From a bacterium YEK0313 (GTDB lineage Bacteria; Pseudomonadota; Alphaproteobacteria; Rhizobiales; Phreatobacteraceae): a stretch of DNA of 64,000 bases. Of the stretch, positions 53,929-62,818 are shown piece after piece (the stretch's first letter is position 1; every line of letters begins with the position of its first letter). Location of the stretch: positions 1 through 64,000 of the forward strand of contig CCMO02000003.1 in the NCBI GenBank assembly GCA_000751295.2, written 5' to 3'. The position numbers and the translations under genes were made by a program. The notes below the pieces were generated by a model. The model was not told the DNA's origin. It saw only the letters and a program-made list of their open reading frames with translations, and ran no database searches.

Positions 53929-54713
53929 CGCCTGTAACCTTCATATCTCATCGAAACAACTTGCCTAAACGGTGGTTCAGGTGGTGATTGGAAGTCAATT
54001 ATGCGGGACTTTTCTATTTATCGTGATTTTTAGAACTTCCATCTCGCGGCAAATGCGGAAATGGCTCGAGGTTCTACTGCAATGAATGAGCGCCGCTCAT
54101 CCGGCTCGGCCGCGCGGGCCGCCGGGCGGGCATGGGAGGTCGCCGCGCGCGCCCGGTCAGAGCCCGGCCGACAGAACCTCGTCGCGGTCGTGGCGCAGGA
54201 GCACGAGGGGCGCATCGGCCCGCGCGCCGATATCGTGGGCGCTCATCGTTTCCGGCGGCGGGCCGTCATCCCGCGCGGCCGTCAGGGGCGGCAGGTCCGC
54301 GCTCAGTACCAGCCCCAGGGAAAAGGAAACGATGCCCGGTCGAGTTCGACCAGCCGGCCGTAATAATGATCCAGCGCTTTCCTGATCCAAGCCATGGCGG
54401 CACCGTTTTCCAGAGAACCTGCGCGATGGCCGGATGCTCGATCGGCACAGCATCGCAAGTCAATTGGAACAGGCTTGCGAATGTTCGCCGTCCTGGAAAA
54501 TGCCATTGCCGATCGCCGCCGTATCGGAGAAAGTCTGTCTGTCGCCATCCTGCCGGAGATTGATTTTCTATTTTCAAATTTTCCGACGAATATGTTTTTC
54601 TATTCTTTCCCGTCAGCCGAGATGATTGTTTCACCACCTGGATTTGACTTGATTCCTTAAGGGCCGAAGGTGTTCCCTCGGGCCCTGTCTCCATTGACGA
54701 GGTCGGTCTCATC
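53929..54713. other. Long intergenic region between ssuA and cysE
   Basis: 785 bp, with two AT-rich pockets (about 53985-54040 and 54550-54660) in otherwise GC-rich DNA, which suits divergent regulated promoters for the ssu operon and cysE. Short ORFs on both strands (for example 54303-54395 minus, ending FPFPWGWY) lack ribosome sites and recognisable sequence. I find no structured RNA or mobile element remnant here. Confidence 0.5.
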
Positions 54714-55571
54714 ATGGCCCAAGCCCACAGCAATGCTGGCGCCGTCATCCGGCTCCCCACCGACATGGCGGATGCCGCATGGTTGCGCCTGCGCAGCGAA
54801 GCCAACGAGGTCGCCGCCGCCAATCCCGAGCTCGCGACCCTCGTTCTGCGCACCATCGGTCATGCCCATTCGTTCGAGGATGCCGTGGCACGCCGCGTCT
54901 CGGCCCGTCTCGGCAATATGGAAGTGCCGGCCGACATCCTGCACGATGCCTTCACCGAAGCGCTCAAGGGATCGCCCGCGATCGCCGTCGCGATCCGCGC
55001 CGATGCGGCCGCCGTCATCGACCGCGATCCGGCGGCAAACCGGCTGATCGACCCCGTCCTGTTCTTCAAGGGCTTCCACGCCATTCAGGCGCACCGGCTG
55101 GCGCATTGGCTGTTCGGCCAGGGCCGGCGCGATTTCGCGCTCTATCTGCAGAGCCGGGCATCGGAAGTGTTCCAGGTCGACATCAATCCGGCGGTGAAGA
55201 TCGGCCGCGGCATCTTCCTCGACCATGCCACCGGCCTGGTGGTCGGCGAGACGGCGGTCATCGAGGACGACGTCTCGATCCTGCAGGACGTGACCCTGGG
55301 CGGCACCGGCAAGGAGACCGGCGACCGGCATCCCAAGGTGCGGCGCGGGGTCCTGATCGGCGCCGGCGCCAAGATCCTCGGCAATATCGAGGTGGGGCGC
55401 TGCGCGCGCGTCGCGGCCGGCTCCGTCGTGCTGCAGCCGGTCGCGCCGAACACTACGGTCGCCGGCGTGCCGGCAAAACCGGTGGGATCGGCCGGCTGCG
55501 CCGAACCCGCGCGCTCGATGGACCAGATCCTCAGCCGCGAGGCCTATGATTCGTTCTCCTACGTGATCTGA
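54714..55571 (+). CDS. cysE: Serine O-acetyltransferase
   Basis: Makes O-acetylserine, the acceptor of sulfide for cysteine synthesis and an inducer of cys genes in many bacteria. The N-terminal helical domain is followed by the left-handed beta-helix hexapeptide region (DINPAVKIGRGIFLDHATGLVVGETAVIEDDVSILQDVTLGG, catalytic His in DHATG and in GDRHPKV). The protein ends SYVI; a C-terminal Ile is the element that docks into cysteine synthase. 285 residues. Confidence 0.96.
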   Translation: MAQAHSNAGAVIRLPTDMADAAWLRLRSEANEVAAANPELATLVLRTIGHAHSFEDAVARRVSARLGNMEVPADILHDAFTEALKGSPAIAVAIRADAAAVIDRDPAANRLIDPVLFFKGFHAIQAHRLAHWLFGQGRRDFALYLQSRASEVFQVDINPAVKIGRGIFLDHATGLVVGETAVIEDDVSILQDVTLGGTGKETGDRHPKVRRGVLIGAGAKILGNIEVGRCARVAAGSVVLQPVAPNTTVAGVPAKPVGSAGCAEPARSMDQILSREAYDSFSYVI

Positions 55572-55837
55572 GGCGCTCCGCACCGGGCGAACGGGGATAG
55601 GGGAGCCGTGGACCGGAGGGCTGTGAGCCCTCGCGCCCGGCCGCCTTTCACTGTTCGCGGCGCCGTCGCAGCGCCCATTCGCCGCTTGCGGGGCTGACCT
55701 GCGCATGCGAGGGGGGCGGCAGAGGCTGAAGGCGCTTAACTCATCCGCACCTCACCATCGCGCCAACGGCCTGTCCTGAGCCGGCTTCCGGGCGCGTGTC
55801 CCCCGAACCATTGCCTTCCTTCCAAAGAGTACGATTC

Positions 55838-56938
55838 ATGAGCAAAGACGCCAGTGCCCTGTTCACGCCCTTCCGCATCGGCGACCTGACGCTGCCCAAC
55901 CGGCTGGCCATGGCGCCGCTGACCCGCAACCGGGCGACCCCGGGCACTGACGCGCCGAACGCGCTGAATGTCGAATATTACACCCAGCGCGCCTCGGCCG
56001 GCCTGATCATCAGCGAGGCGACCCAGATCTCCCGCCAGGGCCAGGGCTATATCTGGACACCGGGCCTCTATACCGACGCGCAGATCGCCGGCTGGCGCAA
56101 TGTCACCAACGCGGTGCACGGCGCGGGCGGCCACATCTTCGTCCAGCTCTGGCATGTCGGGCGCATTTCGCATGTCTCCCTGCAGGAGAACGGCGCAGCG
56201 CCGGTGGCGCCGTCGGCGATCACCGCCAAGTCGAAGACCTATATCGAGACAGGCTTCGTCGAGACCTCGGCGCCGCGCGCGCTGGATGCGGGAGAGCTCC
56301 CCGGCATCGTCGCCGACTATGTGCGGGCGGCCGAGAACGCCCAGCGCGCCGGCTTCGACGGCATCGAGCTGCATGGCGCCAACGGCTATCTCATCGACCA
56401 GTTCCTGAAGGACGGTGCCAACCAGCGCACCGACAGCTATGGTGGCTCGGTGGAGAACCGGGCGCGCCTCGCGCTCGAAGTGGTCGATGCGGTCGCCAAG
56501 GTCTATCCGAAAGGCCGGCTCGGCATCCGCCTGTCACCGGTCAGCCCGGCCAACGACGCCGTCACCTCGGACCCCGAGGCCGTCTTCGGCTATCTGGTCG
56601 CCGAACTCGCCAAGCGCGGCATCGGCTTCATCCATGTGGTGGAAGGCGCGACAGGCGGCCCGCGCGACAATGTCGCTTTCGACTACCAGGCGCTGCGCAA
56701 GGCCTTCCCCGGCGCCTATATCGCCAATAACGGCTATACCCGCGATCTCGCGATCGAAACGATCGAGTCCGGACGTGCCGATGCCATTGCCTTCGGCAAG
56801 GCGTTCATCGCCAATCCGGACCTGCCGGAGCGGCTGCGCCGCGACGCGCCGCTCAACGAGGTGGAACGGGCGACGCTCTATGGCGGCACAGCGAAGGGCT
56901 ACACCGACTATCCCGCGCTGAGCGAGGCGGCCGAGTAA
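55838..56938 (+). CDS. NADH:flavin oxidoreductase of the old yellow enzyme family
   Basis: FMN-containing ene-reductase (NemA/OYE class). Landmarks: LFTPFRIGDLTLPNRLAMAPLTRNRA, QLWHVGRISH, HGANGYLIDQFLKDGANQRTDSYGGSVENR (with the His-x2-Asn substrate pair) and GRADAIAFGKAFIANPDLPERL. 366 residues. The start ATG at 55838 has AAAGAG upstream; a longer frame to 55796 is possible. Substrate could be an enone, nitroester or similar xenobiotic. Confidence 0.95.
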   Translation: MSKDASALFTPFRIGDLTLPNRLAMAPLTRNRATPGTDAPNALNVEYYTQRASAGLIISEATQISRQGQGYIWTPGLYTDAQIAGWRNVTNAVHGAGGHIFVQLWHVGRISHVSLQENGAAPVAPSAITAKSKTYIETGFVETSAPRALDAGELPGIVADYVRAAENAQRAGFDGIELHGANGYLIDQFLKDGANQRTDSYGGSVENRARLALEVVDAVAKVYPKGRLGIRLSPVSPANDAVTSDPEAVFGYLVAELAKRGIGFIHVVEGATGGPRDNVAFDYQALRKAFPGAYIANNGYTRDLAIETIESGRADAIAFGKAFIANPDLPERLRRDAPLNEVERATLYGGTAKGYTDYPALSEAAE

Positions 56939-56943
56939 GGTCA

Positions 56944-57024
56944 GCGAGTAGCGAGTAGCGAGTAGAAGGAGTTGCGTGCCTTCCGGGCCGCCCGCAACTC
57001 CCTATTCGCTATTCGCCACTTACC
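56944..57024. repeat. Heptamer inverted-repeat element, copy 3
   Basis: Left arm: three GCGAGTA units at 56944-56964. A perfect 9-bp inner dyad, GGAGTTGCG (56968-56976) with CGCAACTCC (56993-57001), makes the loop stem. Right arm: CTATTCGC, TATTCGC and CACTTACC at 57002-57024. It sits between the convergent OYE gene and rnk, starting six bases after the OYE stop and ending eight bases before the rnk stop. Confidence 0.88.
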
Positions 57025-57032
57025 AAATCACC

Positions 57033-57458
57033 TCACGCCAGCGCCGGCCGCGCGGCGGCGGTGACACTGATCACGGTCAGGCGATTCGGATGACCGCCCG
57101 GGCCGACCCATTCGAACGACTGGCCGGGCGAGAGGCCGATCAGGGCGGCGCCGAGCGGCGTCATCACCGAGATCTTGCCGGCCTCGATATCGGCCTCGGC
57201 CGGAAACACCAGCGTGACGCGGCGCGTCTGGCCGCCATGGGACGAGAATTCGACGGTCGAGCCCATGCCGACGACGTCAGCCGGCACCGCATTGGCAGCC
57301 ACGACCTTGGCGCGGTCGAGCTCGTTCAGCAGCGCCTCGGCAACCTCGGGAGAGCGCTCCAGCGCATCATTGGCGAGGGCCGACAGGCGGCGGTGATCGA
57401 AATCGCTGACCACAATGGGCGGCAGGGCGCTGGCGGCGCGGCGGGTAGGGGTATTCAT
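57033..57458 (-). CDS. rnk: Nucleoside diphosphate kinase regulator, GreA/GreB C-terminal domain
   Basis: Rnk-type protein that binds RNA polymerase. The GreA/GreB C-terminal FKBP-like domain covers about residues 55-140 (VEFSSHGGQTRRVTLVFPAEADIEAGKISVMTPLGAALIGLSPGQSFEW). The N-terminus is short and lacks the Gre coiled coil. The ATG at 57458 has AGGAG nine bases upstream. 141 residues. Confidence 0.92.
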   Translation of the reverse strand: MNTPTRRAASALPPIVVSDFDHRRLSALANDALERSPEVAEALLNELDRAKVVAANAVPADVVGMGSTVEFSSHGGQTRRVTLVFPAEADIEAGKISVMTPLGAALIGLSPGQSFEWVGPGGHPNRLTVISVTAAARPALA

Positions 57459-57953
57459 GATGGAATGGCTCCTGAGACTTTGCAGGGCTGGGAACAGGGC
57501 GCCGCGGCAAAGGCCTGCGGCGGTCGACCTCAAGGCTCGCTTCCGCACCGGGCGGGCGTGTCGAGCAGATGTCGTGCGGGAGGGTGAAACCATCGCCCCG
57601 TCCCGGGGCGCACGCACACCCGGCCGGGGCTAGGAGCCCAGGAGAAGCTTCACACGCAGGGAAGCGTTGCGGCCGGTGACGACGACGGGTTTCATGCTTC
57701 TGAATCTGGCGTGTGGCGCGCCATTGTCAAGACGGAGCCGCGCCGGCTTCAAAACCGGCGGCGGCACCGGACGGCTGGCGCATGGCCATGACGGCCGTCC
57801 CGGCCGCAATGGGTCGCAACAGACCGCAATGGACGCGGCGGGTCGCCACGGTCCTTCTGCAGCCGGCCGGCCCATTGAACGGCGGCCGGGCCGCGACTAC
57901 TAGGACCTGGCCCCACGCTCACCGCAGATTCCTCCAGCCAAGGATTGCCCCGC
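57459..57953. other. Intergenic region upstream of rnk and of a secreted protein
   Basis: About 495 bp with no gene I trust. A possible 21-residue minus-strand ORF (57630-57695, MKPVVVTGRNASLRV) lacks a ribosome site. The region must carry the promoters of rnk (minus) and the gene at 57954 (plus). Confidence 0.45.
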
Positions 57954-58325
57954 ATGCCGTCCCGCCGTTCCATCATCATGACCTTCGGCGCCATGCTCGC
58001 CATGGGCGCAAGCCTGTCGCCGGCAGCAGCGCGGAGCGTCTGCCTCTGGAGTTTTGTGCAGAACCAGCGCATCGATCTCAGCTCGACGCAGGAGATCGAG
58101 ACGGCCTTCCAGCGCCAGGGTGGCTCGTGCCGGGTCCAGCAGACCCGCGAATCGTTCCGCATGGACTGCGCCATTCCCGGCCGTCCGGTGCAGACGCTGG
58201 AATTGACCGGTTCGCCCGACGGCGCCACCTGCGCGGGCATCACCCAGGTCCGCCACAACGGCCGCGCTATCGGCGCGGACCGCGTGCTGGGCCTCGTCGA
58301 GCGCCTCGGTACGGCGCGACGCTGA
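57954..58325 (+). CDS. Secreted hypothetical protein, 123 aa
   Basis: The ATG at 57954 has AAGGA nine bases upstream. The first 26 residues form a signal peptide (RRSIIMTFGAMLAMGASLSPAAA). The mature part has three or four Cys (CLWSF, SCRV, MDCAIPG, CAGI) that could form disulfides, and a small beta-like pattern. No family recognised. A terminator follows at 58356. Confidence 0.7.
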   Translation: MPSRRSIIMTFGAMLAMGASLSPAAARSVCLWSFVQNQRIDLSSTQEIETAFQRQGGSCRVQQTRESFRMDCAIPGRPVQTLELTGSPDGATCAGITQVRHNGRAIGADRVLGLVERLGTARR

Positions 58326-58355
58326 CGGCGCGCGCCTCACAAAGCCTTCCATCCG

Positions 58356-58386
58356 GCGGCCGGTCCCGTGGATCGGCCGCTTTTTT
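58356..58386 (+). terminator. Intrinsic terminator
   Basis: GCGGCCG (58356-58362) pairs with CGGCCGC (58374-58380) and is followed by six T residues, 30 bp past the secreted protein's stop. Confidence 0.8.
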
Positions 58387-58455
58387 GCGAGCGGCCCGGG
58401 ACCTGCATCAGCCGCGCCATCCGGGCCGAAAACCGGACAAAAATGGGACAAGAGG

Positions 58456-58986
58456 ATGGCTGACATGCCGGGGCACCAAGGGCACATCGAGGACATGGAG
58501 ACGGCGGCGGAGTTCGCGCGCGGGGGCGAGCAGGCGGACACGGTCGCCCTCACGGCCGAGATCGTCGCCTCCTACGCCGCCAGCAACACGCTCGCGCCGG
58601 ACGCGCTCGTGGAGCTGATTGCAACCGTAAATCATGCTTTGCAGGGGCTCTCGGCACCGTCCGCGGTCGCGACGGCGCCGACGCTGGTGCCGGCCGTGCC
58701 AGTCAAGAAGTCGATCACCGCCGACTATATCGTCTGCCTGGAGGACGGCCTGAAATTCAAGTCGCTGCGCCGGCACCTGCGCGCGGCCTTCGGTCTCACT
58801 CCGGATCAATACCGTGCCAAATGGGGACTGCCGGACAGCTATCCCATGGTCGCGCCGAATTATTCGGCGGCCCGCTCGTCGCTCGCCAAGGAGTTGCGTT
58901 TCGGCCATCGGCGCAGCCCGGCCGCAGCCCCGGAGGCCCCGGCCGCGAAGAAGCCGGCGGCGGCCAAACGGCTGGCCAAGGTCTGA
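58456..58986 (+). CDS. MucR/Ros-family transcriptional regulator
   Basis: MucR/Ros proteins are H-NS-like regulators of surface polysaccharide, motility and cell cycle genes in alphaproteobacteria. The fold-defining segment YIVCLEDGLKFKSLRRHLRAAFGLTPDQYRAKWGLP spans about residues 91-125. Of the Ros zinc ligands, Cys94 and His107 remain; the second position is Asp97 and the last His is Phe112, so a classical Cys2His2 zinc site is unlikely. Mesorhizobium Ml-type relatives vary likewise. 176 residues with a long N-terminal helical part. Ala/Lys-rich tail. Confidence 0.92.
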   Translation: MADMPGHQGHIEDMETAAEFARGGEQADTVALTAEIVASYAASNTLAPDALVELIATVNHALQGLSAPSAVATAPTLVPAVPVKKSITADYIVCLEDGLKFKSLRRHLRAAFGLTPDQYRAKWGLPDSYPMVAPNYSAARSSLAKELRFGHRRSPAAAPEAPAAKKPAAAKRLAKV

Positions 58987-58988
58987 GC

Positions 58989-59666
58989 TCAAGGGCGCGC
59001 GCCGACCCGTACGAGATAGGTGGCAAGGTCCTTGCCGGCCTCGTCCTCGAACGGCTCGCCGAGCGCCAGCTCGCCCATCCGGTCGAGCCGGAAGGTCCTG
59101 AAATCGGTCCGCACGAGACACCAGGCCCCGAGCAGCCAGCCGTCGGAAAAAGCGGTCAGCGCGAGCGGCCGCACCGTCCGCGTGCTGCGCCGGCCTTCGC
59201 TGTCGACATAGGCGAAGCGGACGAGCCGGCGAACCCGCAGCGCATCGCGCAGCAGCGCACCGAAATCCGGCGAACGATGGTCCGGACGCTGGCGCGCGCG
59301 GATCGGACGGGCGAGTGCCGGCGCACGGCCCGCGGCATGCCAGGCCCGGTCGACCTTGAAGCGCGCGGCGCGCGCCGCGGCGACGAGCTTGGTGTCGCCG
59401 ACCTGCTCCGCATAGGCGAGGCCGAGCGCCAGCGCTTCCAGCTCGTCGTGGTCGAAGGCGATCGGCGCGAGATGGATGTCGCCGCGCAGCAGAAAGCCGA
59501 CGCCGGCCGCGCCCTCGATCGGATGGCCCTGGGCCTGCAGCGTCGCGATGTCGCGATAGACCGTGCGCACCGACACTTCGAGGCGCCTGGCGAGATCCTC
59601 GCCGCGTACCGCCCGGTCGCGCCGGAGGCAGCCGGCGAGCTCAATGAGGCGATCGGCCCGGCGCAT
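58989..59666 (-). CDS. YafY/DeoR-type regulator with WYL domain
   Basis: N-terminal winged helix (RRADRLIELAGCLRRDRAVRGEDLARRLEVSVRTVYRDIATLQ), then a WYL domain (about residues 130-225) that senses a ligand. The stop lies three bases after the MucR stop on the other strand, making them convergent. It diverges from the thioesterase at 59750, its likely target. 225 residues from the ATG at 59666. Confidence 0.9.
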   Translation of the reverse strand: MRRADRLIELAGCLRRDRAVRGEDLARRLEVSVRTVYRDIATLQAQGHPIEGAAGVGFLLRGDIHLAPIAFDHDELEALALGLAYAEQVGDTKLVAAARAARFKVDRAWHAAGRAPALARPIRARQRPDHRSPDFGALLRDALRVRRLVRFAYVDSEGRRSTRTVRPLALTAFSDGWLLGAWCLVRTDFRTFRLDRMGELALGEPFEDEAGKDLATYLVRVGARP

Positions 59667-59749
59667 GCTCGTCTCCTGACAATACTGTGTCAGGAGCACG
59701 CGGCTATCGCAAGGTCGCCTGCAACGCCCGGACGGCGGGAGACCCGACC

Positions 59750-60181
59750 ATGATTCCGACCTGTCTTTCAGACTTCGTCATGCCGCCCTGCGCGGCCCTG
59801 CTCGGCGCCGAGATCCTCGCCGCCGACGGCGCGCGCGGCTGGGTGCGCATCCGCTTTGCCGGACGCGAAACCTTCCGCAATCCGTCCGGCCACATCCAGG
59901 GCGGCCTCCTGACCGCCATGCTCGACGATACGATGGGGCCCGCCGTTCTGGTCGCGACCGATGGCGCGCGCATGCCGGTCACCATCGCGCTCAGCGTGAC
60001 CTTCCTCGCGCCTGCCCGGCCGGGACCGCTCACCGGCGAAGCGACCGTGCTGAAGCTCGGCCGGTCGATCGGCCATGTCGAAGCCCTGCTGGCCGACCCG
60101 GACGGACAGGCGGTCGCACGTGCGACCGCCAGCGTCCGGCTGGTGCCCGCGCCGGCGAGCGAGCCGGCACGGCGGCCGTGA
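59750..60181 (+). CDS. PaaI-type hotdog-fold thioesterase
   Basis: Single hotdog domain, 143 residues. Signature stretches: NPSGHIQGGLLTAMLDDTMGPAV, with the Asn/Gly/Asp active-site set of PaaI, and ALSVTFLAPARPGPLTGEATVLKLGRSIGHVEA. It would hydrolyse an acyl-CoA. The ATG at 59750 (MIPTCLS) is chosen over an upstream frame start. Controlled presumably by the divergent WYL regulator. Confidence 0.88.
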   Translation: MIPTCLSDFVMPPCAALLGAEILAADGARGWVRIRFAGRETFRNPSGHIQGGLLTAMLDDTMGPAVLVATDGARMPVTIALSVTFLAPARPGPLTGEATVLKLGRSIGHVEALLADPDGQAVARATASVRLVPAPASEPARRP

Positions 60182-60336
60182 CGCCGGCCGGGCGCCGCAG
60201 GCTCTCCGTGGCAGCCCTTCCCGGCCGGCCGCCATGAGTCATGGCGTAATGCGGCTGAAACACGAATCCGGTCTCAATCCGACGCCTTTTGCTGCGCCCC
60301 ATCTTTCCCGATCCCCATGCCGATTGCCGAGCCCTG

Positions 60337-61212
60337 ATGCCTTTCCCAGCCTCCGCCTTCAAAATCCGCCTGTTCGCGGCCGCCGTCGTCGCCGCGCCGA
60401 TCCTTTCGGGCTTTGCCTATGCCCAGCCGGCGGCACCTCCTCCGGCCGCGGCGCCTGCCGCCGCTGCCATCGTGCCCGCACCCGAGGTCACGCGCAGCTT
60501 CCAGGCCGGCATGACCTATGCCGATCTCAGGGCCAAGCTCGACGCGGCGGGCTGGCTGCCGCTCTCCACCGACAGATGCCGCGAGAATGTCGGCGGCGAA
60601 GCGCTGGTCTGCCGCTACATGCCGGAAACCGACGCCTGCAGCGGCGATGGCTATTGCGTGTTCCGCTTCGCCCACCGCGCGAGCGGGCTGATGATGCGGG
60701 TGGGCACCTATGGCAGCTATCACCGCTGGAAGCAGCCGGGACACCAGCAGAAACTGACCGTGCGCTGGTGGGAGGCCTCCCGCCTGCCGACGGCCGCAAC
60801 GCCCCAGGCTGCCTGCCCGGCCGGCGATTTCGCCGCCTTCTTCCGCGCCTTCGTCGACGACCCCGCGGTGCGGCAGGCCCATACCGCGCCGGTGGTCAAG
60901 GTGATGGAGCTCTCCTCCGACGAGTTGCCCAACTTCTATCACGAGCGGCCGGGCTACTGGCCGGTGCCGACCTATTCGCTCGGCTCGACCTACGCGAATT
61001 TCCCGGTCCGGCGGCAGGGCGGGCGGTACCATCTGCTCGACGGCGGCGGCGAAGTGATTCCGACGCCCGCCCGCGTCAGCATCACCGAGCCGCGGCGCGG
61101 CACACGCAAGGTGCGCCTCGACATGGGCCTTTCCGAAGGCCGGGGCTTCCTGTTCGAGCGCCGCGGCAATTGCTGGGTCCTGACCGAGGAGCCCGACGCG
61201 CCGACGCCGTGA
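60337..61212 (+). CDS. Secreted hypothetical protein, 291 aa
   Basis: Signal peptide in the first 27 residues (IRLFAAAVVAAPILSGFAYA) then an Ala/Pro linker. The mature protein has several Cys (CREN, VCRYM, DACSGDGYC, CPAGDF and CWVL) and a Trp-rich patch (RWKQPGHQQKLTVRWWEASRL). Repeats of weak beta patterning follow. I recognise no family. Convergent with the DHA2 transporter. Confidence 0.7.
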   Translation: MPFPASAFKIRLFAAAVVAAPILSGFAYAQPAAPPPAAAPAAAAIVPAPEVTRSFQAGMTYADLRAKLDAAGWLPLSTDRCRENVGGEALVCRYMPETDACSGDGYCVFRFAHRASGLMMRVGTYGSYHRWKQPGHQQKLTVRWWEASRLPTAATPQAACPAGDFAAFFRAFVDDPAVRQAHTAPVVKVMELSSDELPNFYHERPGYWPVPTYSLGSTYANFPVRRQGGRYHLLDGGGEVIPTPARVSITEPRRGTRKVRLDMGLSEGRGFLFERRGNCWVLTEEPDAPTP

Positions 61213-61225
61213 AGCGAGGCCGCCG

Positions 61226-62686
61226 TCAGCGCGCCGATCCGGCGCGCGGCAGGGCGGCGAGCAGGACGAGGGTGACCCCGAGTGCGCCGACGCAATAGCC
61301 GAGGCCGGCGGTCAGCGCCCGGCCATAGGCGGCATTGTCGGCAAGGCCGAGCGTCTGCGCCTCGGCGAGGCTGCCGAAGAACAGGATGCCGACCACGGCG
61401 ACGCCGATCGCGCCGCCGACCTGCTGCATGGTGCTGAGCACGCCGGCGGCACTGCCGGCCTGCTCGTCGCGGATGGCGCTGATCACCGTGTTGATCAGCG
61501 GCGTCATGAACAGGCCCTGACCGAGACCGAGCGTGGCCAGCGCCGGGACGAGCAGGACGACCGGCGCGGCCGGCGACAGAACCGGCGCGGCCGCGGCCAG
61601 CGCGAAACCGACCAGCGTGACGGCGGCGCCGGTGGCGAGCAGGGCGCGGCGGCGCTCGACCGGCAGGCGTCCGGCAAGGACGGAAGCGCCGACATAGACG
61701 ACGGCGAGCACGGCGAAGAGCAGTCCGGCTTCGAATGGCGAGCGCTTCAGTCCGGCCTGGATGAAGAAGGCGAGCGCGAGGAAGCCGGCATTGAGGGTGG
61801 AATAGAAGGCCAGCACGGTCAGCAGCCCGACCGTGAAGGCGCGATCGCGGAAGAGGCCGGTATCGACGAGGGGCGAGGCCCGCCGGCGCGTGCGGCCATG
61901 CTGCTGGCGCGCGAACAGGGCCAGCAGCGGCACGGCGGCCGCGAGCATGGCGAGCGACCAGGCGGGCCAGCCGGCTTCGCGGCCCTCGATGAGCGGGATC
62001 AGCAGGCAGCCGAAGGCGACAGCGCCGAGCAGGACGCCGGCAAGGTCGAGCCGTGCAGCCTGAGGTGCCCGCGATTCGGCGATGAACCGGCGGGCCGCGA
62101 CGAGAGCGCCGAGCCCGACCGGCAGGTTGATCAGGAACAGCGGGCGCCAGCCGAGGCCGAAGAGATTGGCCTCGACGATGAAGCCGCCGAGCACCTGGCC
62201 CGTGACGCCGGCAAGCCCGGCGGCGACGCCGAGCGCGGCGAAGGCGCGCGCTCGGCTGGCCTCGTCGGTGAAGGTGACGCGGATGAGCGAAAGCACCTGC
62301 GGGAACATCAGGGCGGCGGCAGCGCCCTGCAGCACGCGCGCGGCGACCAGCGCCGGCGCCGTCGGCGCCAGGCCGCAAAGCGTCGAGGTCAAGGTGAAGC
62401 CGGCAAGTCCTGCGAGGAACATGCGGCGGCGGCCGTGAAGGTCGCCGAGACGGCCGCCGGTGATCAGCAGCAGCGCATAGCTCAGGCCATAGCCCGCAAC
62501 GACGAGCTGCGCCTCGGCGAAGCTCGCATGGAGGCCGGCCCGGATGCTCGGCAGTCCGACATTGACGATCATCACGTCCATGATGGCGAGGAAGGCACCG
62601 GTCAACATGGCGGCGAGAGCGCGTACGCCGCTCCGGTCCCCGCCGCGCGTCACGCCGGCGAGGGTCATCGTGGACAGGTCGTTCAT
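61226..62686 (-). CDS. MFS drug-type exporter, DHA2 family (14 helices)
   Basis: 486 residues with 14 predicted helices. Motif A-like GGRLGDLHGRRRMFLAG after helix 2 and the WRPLFLINLPVG segment of DHA2 exporters are present. Early helix carries the LDATIVNVALP-like motif as IMDVMIVNVGLPSI. Likely proton-driven efflux of a toxic compound. It diverges from an MmyB-type XRE regulator. Confidence 0.92.
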   Translation of the reverse strand: MNDLSTMTLAGVTRGGDRSGVRALAAMLTGAFLAIMDVMIVNVGLPSIRAGLHASFAEAQLVVAGYGLSYALLLITGGRLGDLHGRRRMFLAGLAGFTLTSTLCGLAPTAPALVAARVLQGAAAALMFPQVLSLIRVTFTDEASRARAFAALGVAAGLAGVTGQVLGGFIVEANLFGLGWRPLFLINLPVGLGALVAARRFIAESRAPQAARLDLAGVLLGAVAFGCLLIPLIEGREAGWPAWSLAMLAAAVPLLALFARQQHGRTRRRASPLVDTGLFRDRAFTVGLLTVLAFYSTLNAGFLALAFFIQAGLKRSPFEAGLLFAVLAVVYVGASVLAGRLPVERRRALLATGAAVTLVGFALAAAAPVLSPAAPVVLLVPALATLGLGQGLFMTPLINTVISAIRDEQAGSAAGVLSTMQQVGGAIGVAVVGILFFGSLAEAQTLGLADNAAYGRALTAGLGYCVGALGVTLVLLAALPRAGSAR

Positions 62687-62750
62687 GGGTCGCTCCGGCG
62701 GGCTCGCGGGCCCTTGTCGGCAATGGCTGGGACGACCTTGCCGGATCTGC

Positions 62751-62780
62751 TATCCTGTTATGAGAGAAGAATTTATCCTG
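62751..62780. promoter_or_regulatory. Direct repeat in the exporter/regulator promoter
   Basis: TATCCTG occurs at 62751-62757 and again at 62774-62780, 23 bp (about two helical turns) apart, in the gap between the divergent exporter and regulator. It is a candidate site for the MmyB-type regulator; only two half sites, so tentative. Confidence 0.3.
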
Positions 62781-62818
62781 GTAGCGGCACCACCCGTCAG
62801 GCCGATGGCGAGAGGCTG

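Noticed and set aside
51832..53937. Open frame of 701 codons opposite ssuD and ssuA
   Set aside because: Antisense of identified genes with no recognisable domain.
54061..54660. Short ORFs in the ssuA-cysE gap on both strands
   Set aside because: No ribosome sites, overlapping in several frames, no familiar sequence.
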